DNA of 64,000 nucleotides from Porodaedalea pini. Taxonomy: Eukaryota > Basidiomycota > Agaricomycetes > Hymenochaetales > Hymenochaetaceae. Positions 11,964 to 23,266 of this stretch are shown one piece after another (positions within the stretch are counted from its first letter, which is position 1; each line of letters opens with the position of its first letter). Where the stretch lies: positions 868,001-932,000 of the forward strand of contig NBAY01000010.1 of the NCBI GenBank assembly GCA_002794775.1, written 5' to 3'. Made by a program: the position numbers and the translations under genes. The notes below the pieces were generated by a model, which was not told the origin of the DNA, made no database searches, and saw only the letters and a program-made list of their open reading frames with translations.

Positions 11964-12812
11964 CAGCCTTTTTCATAAGTCCTGCGACACGTGCATGTCA
12001 CGTTAAGTGAGCCACGTCAGAGCCAAAGTGTCGAAAAATTAGAATGAATGCCTATTTTCTCTGTGAATTCTGCACAGAACCTGCTCATTAAGTACTCAAA
12101 AAAAAGGCACGGTTCTCAGGAGAAGAAATATGTAAAATAGGGAGCAATAAATTGACTGTGTAGGTGGGTGGAGATCAAACAAGTGCAGCTGGTCTGTTCT
12201 CTCACCCATTTCCACCAAGATTCAAAAATTATGGCTCCCCTACATCTACCTATAAAATTCTTTCCTGTGTCTGTAAATTAAGTATATGACTATATCAACA
12301 TCTCCTGCAAGTTTGAAGCCAATACATTCAGTATTCATGGTCCAGCAGCAAGATTTGTGTTCCACTTCAAGCTCTTTCCACCCTCCTTTTCTCACAACAG
12401 GTCTTGCAGAGTAGAACACAAATCTTGCTGCTGGACCATGAATACTGAATGTATTGGCTTCAAACTTGCAGGAGATGTTGATATAGTCATATACTTAATT
12501 TACAGACACAGGAAAGAATTTTATAGGTAGATGTAGGGGAGCCATAATTTTTGAATCTTGGTGGAAATGGGTGAGAGAACAGACCAGCTGCACTTGTTTG
12601 ATCTCCACCCACCTACACAGTCAATTTATTGCTCCCTATTTTACATATTTCTTCTCCTGAGAACCGTGCCTTTTTTTTGAGTACTTAATGAGCAGGTTCT
12701 GTGCAGAATTCACAGAGAAAAAAGGCATCAATTCTAATTTTTCGACACTTTGGCTCTGACGCGGCTCACTTCACGTGACATGCACGTGTCGCAGGACTTA
12801 TGAAAAAGGCTG
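11964..12812. mobile_element. 849-bp near-perfect palindromic MITE with TA target site
   Basis: Arms of about 420 bp are reverse complements almost base for base, meeting near 12,390. The ends read CAGCCTTTTTCATAAGTCCT and its complement, and TA lies on each outer side (11962-11963 and 12813-12814), consistent with a Tc1/mariner-type target. No protein is encoded. It begins only about 12 bp after the preceding MITE. Arm identity is so high that it is either young or kept identical by conversion. Confidence 0.83.
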
Positions 12813-12968
12813 TAAGCAGACCATGTGCTTAGCAATGAAGCTAGAAAGCAAATGAAACAAACTAGCATATCTGCTTTGCACCGGACAACAAATAATTTTG
12901 CAGGTCACCGGTAGGGATATAAATGCCTGTTCAGCTCTGAGCCCCAGGCTACCTCTATTGGATGTGTG

Positions 12969-14684
12969 ATGTCCTATAGGAAAGCACCAACAGCTAAAGA
13001 AGTAATCAAGGCCACCAGCACCAGAGCTAGTGCTGGTTCATCATCTACTAGGCCGGATGATTCCCAGACAACTAAAGAAGCATTTCATTTGGAGACAAGA
13101 ATTTTGGGAAAAGGCATCTCTGCATGGGTATATGTATGCATAACTCAACTATTTTCAGTCATCTTCTTTCTCTTTACAGGACCATTTACTGTTTAATTTC
13201 ATAGCTTGGTAAATGGGTACACCCCCCCAAAAAAGACACAAAGGTGGCCATAAAAGTGATGGACAAAGGTAGATTAATGAATAAGAAGGAAACCGTCCTT
13301 AATGAGATCGAGATATGCAAAAGCCTGAGACACAGAAATCTAGTATGCAACTCTAGCCAGACACTCCGGTAATATGCTAATTATCTTTTTAGCTGAAATA
13401 TTATAAATGGTATGAAACAGAGAACACTTTCAACATTATAACCGAGCTCGCTGAAGGTGGAGATCTCTGGAAAAGACTCTATGACGCATCGGACTTCACG
13501 GAGAAGGACTCAATTGAGATAGCGATGTGAGATGCTGCTCCACTCATCTGCAGGTCATATAAGGAGTTAATACTCATGATCTTGCGATCCCAAGTCAACT
13601 ATTTGATGCGTTAGAGTTTATCCATAATCAAGGAATTATTCATCGGGATGTTAGGTGAGGTCTCAACCCTAGGATAACAAGCACCTGAGCACTTACAAAT
13701 CTGATTTGACATGTCTATATAGACCAAGTAACATTCTTTTCTTGAATTCTAGGAATAGTGGAAAAGACAGGAACAGGATAGTCCTCAGTGATTACGGAAT
13801 GTGAGTTCGAACATCATTTTGAATAGCTGTGGAGTACTGAAGTTCCGTAAGTGCAATACATACGCAAGATGGTAAGGCTTCTGGTGAAGCGGGAAGTGAA
13901 GGCTATATGGCACCCGAAATCATAAATAAGGGTGGAAAGCTATCAGAATACGATACAGCTGTTGATATTTGGTCTGCAGGGTGAGTTGTTTTCCATACAA
14001 TCTGGCCTGCCACACTTCGAGAATCAAAATCTTGTGCTATATGTCTACAGAGTCACTTGGTATCTGATGCTTTCAGGGCTTAGTCTATTTGGTGAGACTG
14101 GCGTGGAAGTGAGACAAGAAGAAGTCGTATTCATAGGAGCTAATTGGCAAGACGTGTCTTCAGATGGTGTGGCATATATCATTTGTTTCCTTACAAAGGC
14201 CTTTGACCACCAGTTGGGTCTATTGCTAGCCAAGAATCTTCTCTTACGTTGCCTTCAAATAAAACCCGAGGGAAGACTTACGGCCAAAAAAGCTAAAGAT
14301 TCTTTGGTATAGTAGACCCCGAGTTCTTTGCTTGATTTCATTGTCGTAGCTGATGACAAAAATGCACTCTAGTACGAATTGCTCCCCAACAACGGTGACG
14401 AGGCTCGCATTGCTGGACTGCAGAAGAACTTTGCTGCATCCACACTGTGGAGAGAAGCGATTAATAAGACGATGTCGATATCCAAAGCTAGGAGAAGGAA
14501 GAATGCTGAGGATAGATTTGCAGCATTGGCTAAAGAGGCGATGGATAAGCTGGATAAAGGTAAGATGTCCATCCTGGAGGCTGACCATGGAAACTGGCCA
14601 CCGCGGGATAGTGATACAATAGGAAAACGAAAAATATCCCCTGAGGCACCTCAAATTAGAAAAAAAGAGAAAAGAGAAAAGTAG
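12969..14684 (+). CDS. Divergent Ser/Thr protein kinase, probably frameshifted
   Basis: Nine or so exons give a kinase domain followed by a basic tail. Visible motifs: a weak glycine loop (ILGKGISAW, without the usual Val), VAIKVMDKG with the ATP-binding Lys, HRDVRPSNILF (catalytic loop), LSDYG in place of DFG, GYMAPEI and VDIWSAGVTW. The C-terminal about 100 residues are Lys/Arg-rich (SISKARRRKNAEDRFAALAK) and end in KKEKREK. Introns of about 50-77 nt fit everywhere except at 13801-13868: the single 68-nt intron there leaves the activation segment one base out of frame and gives a stop. Either a one-base indel has broken the gene or the splice is non-standard. The general shape is CAMK-like, but the family is not certain. 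The gene sits directly beside a MITE cluster and is AT-richer than its neighbours. Confidence 0.65.
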
Positions 14685-15596
14685 TTAGTAACAAGCTAGA
14701 TAGTTGACACATGCGACTGCGCCTTTTGTAGCTCAGTATTTATGTATTTATATCTGCCTCTTAAATAGACGGTTCGGTTGTCGTGCGTACCATGTAATGA
14801 AGGATCTCCTTAAGAACCGGACGAGCCCATCTGCGTAATAGCCACATTATACAGTGGGACTGTTTAGAGACTGAAGAAAAAAAACCACGTCAGAATTGTG
14901 ACTTTCCGCTTTCCGCAAAGATGGCCAAGGGTTCCAGCTGTTAGATCTCAGGTCTTTCCGCTACAGCTCTAGTTCCACTTGAGCTTCGGCATTTCTCCAT
15001 TCATTAGTCAAATCAGTATTCAGCCCGTTGAAAGAATACATGCAGCTTTCTTGTAGGATCTGAACCAAAGCCAGCAGCTGAAGGACTCGATGCAAGAAGA
15101 CCGTGGAGTACTGTGGTGTTTAGGTTATTTCCGTCCACCACACTGCGCATGACAGACAAGTAGGATTCGTTTCAAGGTCAAGGTGTAGGCTACTACAGCC
15201 AGGTGCTGCCTATAGGCATCATAGGAGTATACCCATCGCGGTTGAGAACAGATAGATTTATTTAAGAGATTCGAGCGGAGGACGAGTTATGGTCTTGGAG
15301 CCTTGCTGAGTTTACCCATCCGATGACAGCATAATAAATCGCTATTATGATTGTTATGAAGGCCAGTATATCTCGGAAATAGTCGTGGCGTACCGAATCT
15401 TTGAGCTCCATTACAGGAAGATGGCCGTTGAATACAATAAGGCGGTAAATTGGATGAGGACGAGCCTAAAATGTGTCACTCTGCTTACATAAAACACCGC
15501 AGCACACAGTCGGCTCAAACTTGTCTATCCAGGAGCAAAGCAAAAGTTAATGGATACAAATATTATAGCTAGCGCTACATAATGGACATATTCAGC
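14685..15596. other. Intergenic between kinase and RPAP1 3' ends
   Basis: About 900 bp between convergent genes. No exon chain, repeat or RNA gene was recognised. Confidence 0.4.
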
Positions 15597-18500
15597 TCAA
15601 TTTTCCTCGGCGAATATCTTGTCCATGTTCTCCGCGATTTCATGCTCGTTTAAACCCCGAACGACTGCAAGTCTCGCAAGCCTCGTCTCTTCATCACATT
15701 TGTAACACGCGGGAGGTAGCAATACATCAGCGACACGACCCTGCACGTATTTGACCACATCCTTCACAACATCTCTCTTTGCCTGGTTAAAGATGGCGAT
15801 AAGAAGCATCCGTGAGCGCTTCTCTCTCGCAAGGTCTGCCTCTCCACTCTCCTGAAGGTCGGGCCAGATACTGCACGCGACGTGGTGCACAGCGATGAAA
15901 CGCACGAACCCGACGAGCTGCCATTTAACGAGGGCCCTCAAATACCACCCTAGCATCTCTGCATCCGTCTCCAACGGCCAGAGATATTGTCTAAGGTTCA
16001 ATGCGGGTACATCGTCAATTGCTGTCCGGATAGTGCGAAGAGTATGCCCAAAGTCGCCCCAGAGTAGCTTGCGGTAGTCGGGGGCATAAGCCATAGATGT
16101 TGGAGGGAGGAGAAGACGTGCAAACGTGCTGTGCGAAAACGAAATGGCATCGTACAGCGCAACGAAGTCGGTGTAGAATTGGAAAAATGGCGTCCCAGCA
16201 CCGAGAAACCCCTTTGCAACGGCCTCCAGACTCAGAGATCCAACATTTAGAGCAGCATGTGATTCACCGAGTGTGAACGGTCTCAAGAGCGCGTCCATGA
16301 GCCGCCCAACAGCCGTATCTCGGAATACTTCTTCGTTCGAATCGTTCTGATGTTGATTATGCTCGAGCATGAACACCTTCATGCAAGTGAATACCACATG
16401 TTCGAAACTCGGCGCGAAGTCCTGCAAACCGTTCCTACTAAGGCAGCTCTGCACATGGTGCATCAATGAAAGTGACGCCTGTACCAGGTCTGTTTCCGAA
16501 GCATTCCATGAGTCCGGCACAGTGTCCGGATTTGTCAATATCGGTGACGACCCGGACCTCAAGAGATGATCGATAGCGACGCATGACCAGTCACGACTGA
16601 GCGGAAGCCCAAAGAGCGCTTGCCTTGACGATGTGCTAGGAACACAGTTGGCTGGAATACACTGTGTCGTACTCAGCTGAATCGAATCTGGCGTTGCTAA
16701 GAGTGGTGAAAGGTAAATGACCGGACGGATCATGTTCTGGAAGAACGGCATGAGAAGGGGCAGCTTTGCGGCGTATTCGATCTGTGTGGATTCCTTGTTG
16801 ATGATCTCTTCAACTAGCCATCGGGCACTTTCTTCATCTCCCGGGAGTAGGGCTTCCAAAGTGCTAATGCCCAGCGGCAGCCATTTGTCGCCTCTCGATA
16901 CGAATCGCGACAGCTTGACGAAGGAAGCAAGGAAAGTGGATGCTGATCGGAGACATAGGAGTTGTAATCTGAAGTACAAATCCTCTCGTGGACTGTCCGT
17001 AGTCCCTCTATCTGACCTCCAGACATCATATGACAGCATTGCAGAGGCAACCGGCGATAAGAGAGAAGTCGCGTCAAGAATCCAGGACGGCGCATTAGGT
17101 CTGCTAACTCCCGGCTCAGCGTACTCCGAAAGGCGTTTCTGCAAACACGCCAAACAAAGTCTCGCAAAGTCAGCGAGAGTTCGGCTTAGCTTGGCAACAC
17201 AAGTGAGGTGACCCTTGCGTTGAAGGACTGAAGCCTCCTCTGAGAAAGCTTCTGACAGCTCTCGCTTGAGCTGAGCAACTGTCTTAACGACTACCTCCTT
17301 CTCAACCCCGGCCGACCAGGTCTTTTCTATCGTGGCATTTGTAGCATCGCGTTCGTCCTGACCCGCCCTAGCACTGTTAACACGGCAACCTTCTAACCAC
17401 GAAGCCAAAGCATCCCACACTGCACCCCATAAGCGACTGTCGGTTTCCAAACTTCCGAACAGAAGAATGTTCCTGAATTCTAATAGATCCTCGCCCCAGG
17501 TCCAACCAACAACCTGACTCCAAAGCAAATCGTGCGTCGGCGTCGTTCGATGTGGGTCGCACGCACAAACCATCCAGATCGACAGAAGATGCAGCCAGGA
17601 CGTCTTCAATTCGACAGCCACATTCTCTGAGGTGTTAAGGATGCACGAAGATAGACGGCCGAAATGTTCCGCTGCTGTCGTAGCGACGCCAGAATAGATA
17701 CCGTAATTTCCAAGCGCGGAGTATAGGTTGAGTGTGCGGCACAGAAGCCCATCTGCAAGTGGACACGGAAAGGGAGAGCCTGATAATGGTGAGGCAGTAG
17801 TGATAAAACGAAGGACTGCGTCAGCCGGCCCTTCCAGGGAACGTGCATTCGCGCGGGAAGAGAGGGCCAGTGTGTAAAGCAGATCGAGGGCAAGAGGATT
17901 AGGAGCAGGTCCGTTTTCGGGTAGAGGAATCGGTGTGAGCAGGAAAGTGTTAACTACATTCGCGATCAGTTGAGGAGTTTCCGAGATCGCAGTGGCTGTT
18001 TCGATGGAATGACGTGCAAAGCGGTGCAGAATGGAAAGCAACTGCGACAAGGATTCTGGTGGAAGACTCTGGGCATCAAAGAGCACTGCAATTTGGGGAA
18101 GCAGAGCTGAGAACGGGAGTGACGACAGAGGGTCAATCGATGGTAGTGAGCTCTCAGAATGTTTATCTTCGTCAACCTGACTAGCCTTCGCATTCAGCGG
18201 ACGAAGCTCTACACCATCCAACCCTTCCACCTCATCTTCATCCCAATAAACGACGCACGTCCACACAAGCTCGACGGCCTGCACGCCTACGCCGCCTTTC
18301 TCCGCGAGCGCCGCGAGTCCGACTACTAAAGCCCGACTTCGCACCCCACCGCGATCTTTGAGCTCCGACACCTCGCTTTCCCGACGAGCGACTCTGCGAA
18401 CTAGTTTAGAAAGCACGCCAAGAACCGTCGCCCTCTGCGCAGGAACACTAGATCGAGCGAGAAGGAGCAGATCGATGAGCGTGTAGCCTGCTGCCGTCGA

Positions 18501-19745
18501 GCCACCATGATGATGAAGACCGAGATGTGTAGGCAATGAGTCACGTTCGGTGATAGGGATAAGAGCACCAGACAGATCGAACCTTGGCTCGGAGTCCGGA
18601 GCTGGGTCGTCGGATTCAATCCATTCGAGAGTAGGGTCCTTTGCAGGCAAATGTGGAAAGAAACGACGGCGAATATCTTCAGGTGTCCCTTCTTCCGGGC
18701 TGGGTCCTGACCCCATCTTCATGTCGTTGCTGTTGCTGCTCTGTTCGGGCGGCGGAGGCAGCAATAAGCCAAGTGGTTTACGAGGGGAAGACGGCTCTGA
18801 CTGAAAGACGTGCACGTCCTTCGAAGTGACATCCGCGAAACGCAATTTACGAGCAATCCTGCCCGGCGAAGAGCTGCGTGAAATCGGTGGTGTATTCGAA
18901 ACTAGAATGCCACGCGGAGGCGATGCGAGTTCTTTGTAATGAGAAGATTAGAACAATAGTGAATAGAAAGATTTTTACACGCACTGTTCTGAGTTTGAGG
19001 TGAGCTTGGTGCCGGTTGCACGATTTCGGTTTTCGAGCTAGAGTCTCTGCTATTTTCGTGCATTTCAGGATCGCCATGCCTTTCATCTCTACCTGATTGT
19101 TCCTCCTGCGTATCTGCACGCAAATGGAACAGAACCCACACCAGTAGAAGAATGGAGAGTAAGCCGAACATTTCAAGGCGTGAAGGTTATGAACGCACCA
19201 AGCTCTGCCTCAGCTCCTGCGCGTGCCTCTCGTGCTTTCCGAAGCAGCTCGCCCACGTTTGAGCCGAGCTGTTCGAGAATCTCAGCTGCGTGGCGCTCAC
19301 GCTCCTCTTCCGACATGGTTTCAATCGCATGGTCATTATCTTGCCTCATCTGCGCTTTCCATTTCTCTTCTGTTGAATTGTTGGAGCTTGAATCGTTCGA
19401 GGGACCGGAAAAAGCGTCTTCGACTAAGTAAGACGACACATAGCCAAAGAACGATATGAGAAACTCACCATTTGGTAACAGATCCTCTTCTTCGCGTCCT
19501 CGACTGCTCGAGAGCAGCTCGCCACTGCGATGAACTACCGGCACCTCCCTCGTGCTCCCAATCTCTTCATCTCGAGTCCCATTTCGTTTCGCCTCCCTGG
19601 AGCGTGCAAAAGCGCTTTTAGAGCGATGTTGAATGGACGGAAACCCCGAAGCTGAAGATGGAGTGGTAGATTTAAATGATGAGTTTAAGCTCGACGAGCG
19701 CTCAACAACCGATCCGACGAGCGATGGTGGTGGTGGTCGCGACAT
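15597..19745 (-). CDS. RNA polymerase II-associated protein 1 (RPAP1/Rba50)
   Basis: RPAP1 helps assemble and import RNA polymerase II. The model starts at 19745 (MSRPPPPSLVGSVVERSSS) and has three short introns near 19,445-19,490, 19,110-19,195 and 18,940-18,990; the last exon is over 3 kb and ends at 15597, for about 1,300 residues. The conserved N-terminal region includes MSEEERERHAAEILEQLG and, after the third intron, RKLRFADVTS. The RPAP1 middle signature follows: PEDIRRRFFPHLPAKDPTLE and RFDLSGALI. The RPAP1 C-terminal motif appears as LGLHHHGGSTAAGYTLIDLL, and the remainder is helical-repeat-like sequence. The huge terminal exon and small 5' exons are common in fungal orthologues. It is divergent from the kinase at 20073 with a 327-bp shared upstream region. 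Identity is firm from ordered motifs; exact exon ends are approximate. Confidence 0.88.
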
Positions 19746-20072
19746 GAGGTGTATTTGTATGCATATTTCTGCTCGAGGTCTCTGTGCTCTAAACAGCGCT
19801 CGGAGCTTGAGTGACATAATCATAAGTGACGGTAACGTAAGCGCATCAACGGATCACTACCCAATTCGGTCGTTCGGATTCAAAATCTCACGAGGATCAC
19901 AGGACCGCTTTCGGAAACCTTCGGACTTGCGGCTCCTGAGTCTTAGTCTTGCCTTCTCCGAGTCACCTCCACCATCAAGTCAGAGCCGTCGCCAGTATCC
20001 CTCCCCCCCACTTTACTCCCTCACCACAACCATACCCTTCTGTTGCATTTAAAATCGCGTTTACAAGTGTCT
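19746..20072. promoter_or_regulatory. Short bidirectional promoter region (RPAP1 / kinase)
   Basis: Only 327 bp separate the two divergent start codons. The right half is C/T-rich (CCTCCCCCCCACTTTACTCCC), typical of fungal transcription starts, and no TATA box is clear. Shared regulation of both genes is an inference from the geometry. Confidence 0.45.
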
Positions 20073-22184
20073 ATGCAGATAGATTCACCATCGAATTTAC
20101 ACGTCCATAGCTCCTTTCCTTTGCGTGGCGAGTCCGCACTGAAAACATCTTCAAGCAGGCCCCTTTTGTCCCGGATCTCGACCCACATCGACGACGAGAG
20201 GTCGAATCATGCTGGAGCAACGAGTCCGACGTTTCCAAGCTTTGGCATGGCCGCTGAAGCTCTTGAAATAGAAGGCGGTGACTTCAGGTCGGACGAAGAC
20301 ATCTTCAAGTCTGCCTCAGCTCCGGAGAGGACAAACGCCTTCCCCTTGGAATCAGATGGTGCACAACCAGTGCCTGACGGAGGTCTCATGTCCTCTCCTG
20401 CTCATGCCTTCTTGTCGATGTTTTCTTCTCCGTCTGCCTCTTCGTCTGCGCCCGTCGAGGATGCTGTGATTGCTGGATACACCCTGGAGCAGACAATTGG
20501 CCATGGAGGTTTCTCGACAGTTAAGAAAGGGGTTTCTTCCAATGGCGAGGTTGTGGCTATCAAGAGGGTTAGAAGGGCGGACTTAGAGCGACAGGATGAT
20601 CCGGACGAATGCCGTCGTCAGCTTGACAATGAAATGGAGATTTGGCGTACACTTAACCACGAACACGTACTCCCACTTTTCGCCGTCGAACGTACTGCAG
20701 ATGCAGACTTCTTCGTCACTCTATACTGCCCTGCCGGTTCGCTATTCGATATCCTAAAGCGCGACGGTCGCCCGGCTCTCCCTCAAGACGATACCGGAAT
20801 GCTTTTCCGTCAGGTTGTCCGTGGACTACGTTATCTTCACGAAACAGCAAGGCTCGTACATGGCGACATCAAGCTTGAGAACATCCTTGTCGATGAGGCG
20901 GGCATGTGCCGTATCGCTGACTTTGGTCTCTCGAAGCGTATCTCAGACCCATCGTTACCTCAAGCTGAAGCGGACTGTCACTGCCACTATGAACGCGCAG
21001 CGGATCATACCATCGATCGTCTACGAAGATACACTACCATTTCACATGCTCCGTCCAGACAATCTCCCTTTGGGCGTTCACGAAGATCTTCTCGCCACCG
21101 CAACTCCGCGCCTTTTGGGAATGGGAACGATACACCACCCGCTTTGCCTTGTCACCATTTCCATCCTGGCTCACTGCCCTATGCCGCCCCCGAGATGCTA
21201 TCCCCACCACAGTCACAGTGTCCTCTTCACTCATGTTCCACACCAGCAAATCCGGCGCAGGACATGTGGGCGCTCGGAGTGTTACTCTATACGCTTCTTT
21301 CTGGTCATCTTCCATTCAGCGACAGTTTTGAACCAAGATTGCAAATGAAGATCTTGCATGGTAAGTTTACGTGCATTTTATTGGTCCGATCTTTATTTCA
21401 TTGATTTCTTTTCTTGTCAGGTGCATACGACCCTCTTCTGGGTATCGGCCATGGCGCCGAGAGCGTATTACGTGGTTGTCTTGAACGAGTAGTTTCTGAA
21501 CGTTGGACGATTGACATGGTCGATGATGTTGCTTGGGGCGTCGGATGGGGCGCCGCGGGGGACGTATCGACCAAGTCAGCTTGCCATGCTCCTCCAGAGT
21601 TTACTCATCATACTTCGGAGCTCAGGAAGTCGCGGTCGCAATCGCGAGCTCAGCCCTACCCGGATCTTTCTCATGGAGCATTGTTGCACAACATGTATGG
21701 AAGTGATGGCTCTGTTTTCTCGTCTTCAGTGTCTCGTTCCCGCTCTCGTGCGCCTCGGCCACGTTCGTCGGAAAGATTTTCTCCAGAACACATGTTACAC
21801 TCGCCCTCCATCAAAACCTCTTTTTCGGCATCGACAGATAGCTCCTCATTCTTGAGCGATGCTCCCGGTTCGCCCGTGAACTGCTCATCTCCTCCAGCGT
21901 TGCTCGCATCGCGTGGAAGACTCTTGGCGACCGGAACAGAAGCATGTCGACTGCGTTCAGCGTCCCATTCGCAATCGCAATCTCACTCCAGATCGCGCTC
22001 TATCCCAGAAAGTCCCGCAACTCCATCGGACGCCGGCCTGGACTCTCCTCCGTTCCATGGTATCCATGTTAGCCGCAGTCGCGCCGAAAGTCTTATATCC
22101 TCGGTCCCTGAAAAAGCAGAGGACGTGCCCCGTGGGCGTCGTCGTGCAGCGGTCCGGAGGGAGAGCGGCCTCGATGACAGCTAA
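20073..22184 (+). CDS. Ser/Thr protein kinase with HGD catalytic loop and RS-rich tail
   Basis: Two exons (20073-21360 and 21421-22184; 60-nt intron) encode about 683 residues. A Ser-rich leader of about 130 residues is followed by the kinase domain: glycine loop IGHGGFSTVKKG, VVAIKRVRR with the invariant Lys, VHGDIKLENILVDE, DFGLSK, YAAPEM and DMWALGVLLYTLLSGHLPF. The catalytic loop has HGD in place of HRD. A long His/Ser-rich insertion of about 80 residues separates DFG from the APE motif. The C-terminal about 200 residues carry repeated Ser-Arg runs (SRSRSRAPRPRS; SQSQSHSRSRS), suggesting phosphorylation or RNA-protein contacts. It looks like a fungal CAMK-type kinase with unknown substrates. 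The ATG at 20073 was taken as start because the frame upstream has no earlier ATG. Confidence 0.85.
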
Positions 22185-23201
22185 ACGCTATACTTCGTGG
22201 AGATCGTGCCCGTGAGTTTGTTCTAGTAGTTTGGCTCGAAGGTCAAGCTCAGGCTTCAACCGAGCACTCTTGACACTCATCTCTGGCTCTTGCTTTCTGG
22301 AAGCGAGATAGTAAAGTGGCTTTTATGGCCCGACTATCTTCATTGGGGTTCATAGTCTTTCTCTTTCTTGCTTGATTGTTCATCCCTCACAAATATCATT
22401 GGTATATATCACGCAGCAGTCACCCCCGTATCATAACTTATTTCGGTTTTATCTCAAAAGGCGTTTCTTTCCTATTATCCACAGGATTTGCACTCTCCTA
22501 CTTTCATCGTTCCATTTCCTTTTGCATCATCTGTACTTCTGGTATCATTCAATTTTTGTTGTTATTCTGTTCTTTTCTGACCAGTCCGCTTCGTTATAAC
22601 TTCTATGTCTTGTCATTCCTATATCTCTACCTGTATTTTAAATACTGCATTCGCTTCTGTAGCTCTCACTCCTATTTCTAATCTATGACTGATCTTCGCG
22701 TGTCTTTCCAGTTAGAAGATAGTGTTTGATTCCTCGTTCCGCGGCCTTTCCCCTCCCTTCTTCTAGCTTCTTCCCTCCCCTGAACGCGTCTGAGTCTCAA
22801 CCTCGGTAGGTTTAACCGTGTGGAGAACAATTGCGCTAGCAGCCGGTAAGAGCTCGTTTCTGATCGATGTCGACACGCTCCCTAACTTGGGCAAATGAAG
22901 TTCAGGTAGTCGGAGCCATATATTATGGCGCAGAACCCTCCTTTGAGCCTGTCTCGCTTTCGGCGTTTCCTTCGGGTTTTAGCCAATTATGAGACACCCT
23001 GTGCTTTCGAGGCGGCGCCGCAACTCAATCATTGCATAGTCATATGCAACAGGTGCCCTCGCCTGCAAGCTTCTCAGTACACGTCGTGTGCTTCTCTCTG
23101 GCCGAAAAAAGTCGGGTTTGTAGCCAATGCTCTGGTCATACCTGGTTCCCGTGAGCTCAACTTCCGGATATGTCCCATCATTTTCACGCATTCTCCACCA
23201 C
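22185..23201. other. Intergenic, kinase 3' flank and P450-1 upstream region
   Basis: About 1 kb, T-rich in its left half (22,370-22,700), with no splice-supported coding sequence. The right half leads to a TATA box at 23202. Confidence 0.4.
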
Positions 23202-23207
23202 TATAAG
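23202..23207 (+). promoter_or_regulatory. TATA box of P450-1
   Basis: TATAAG within CTATAAGAACCGGG lies 65 bp before the ATG. The paralogue downstream has a similar block (CATATAAGAAAATCCGGG at 26923), so the promoter core was duplicated with the gene. Confidence 0.55.
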
Positions 23208-23266
23208 AACCGGGTGGGCTCCCCGAGCGCCAGGCTAGCTCCCGAGAGCACGAAATTGTTTCTGTC

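Noticed and set aside
13801..13868. A 20-nt micro-exon (13827-13846) that would repair the kinase frame
   Set aside because: It needs introns of 26 and 22 nt, far below any normal spliceosomal size; a single 68-nt intron with a frameshift is more likely.
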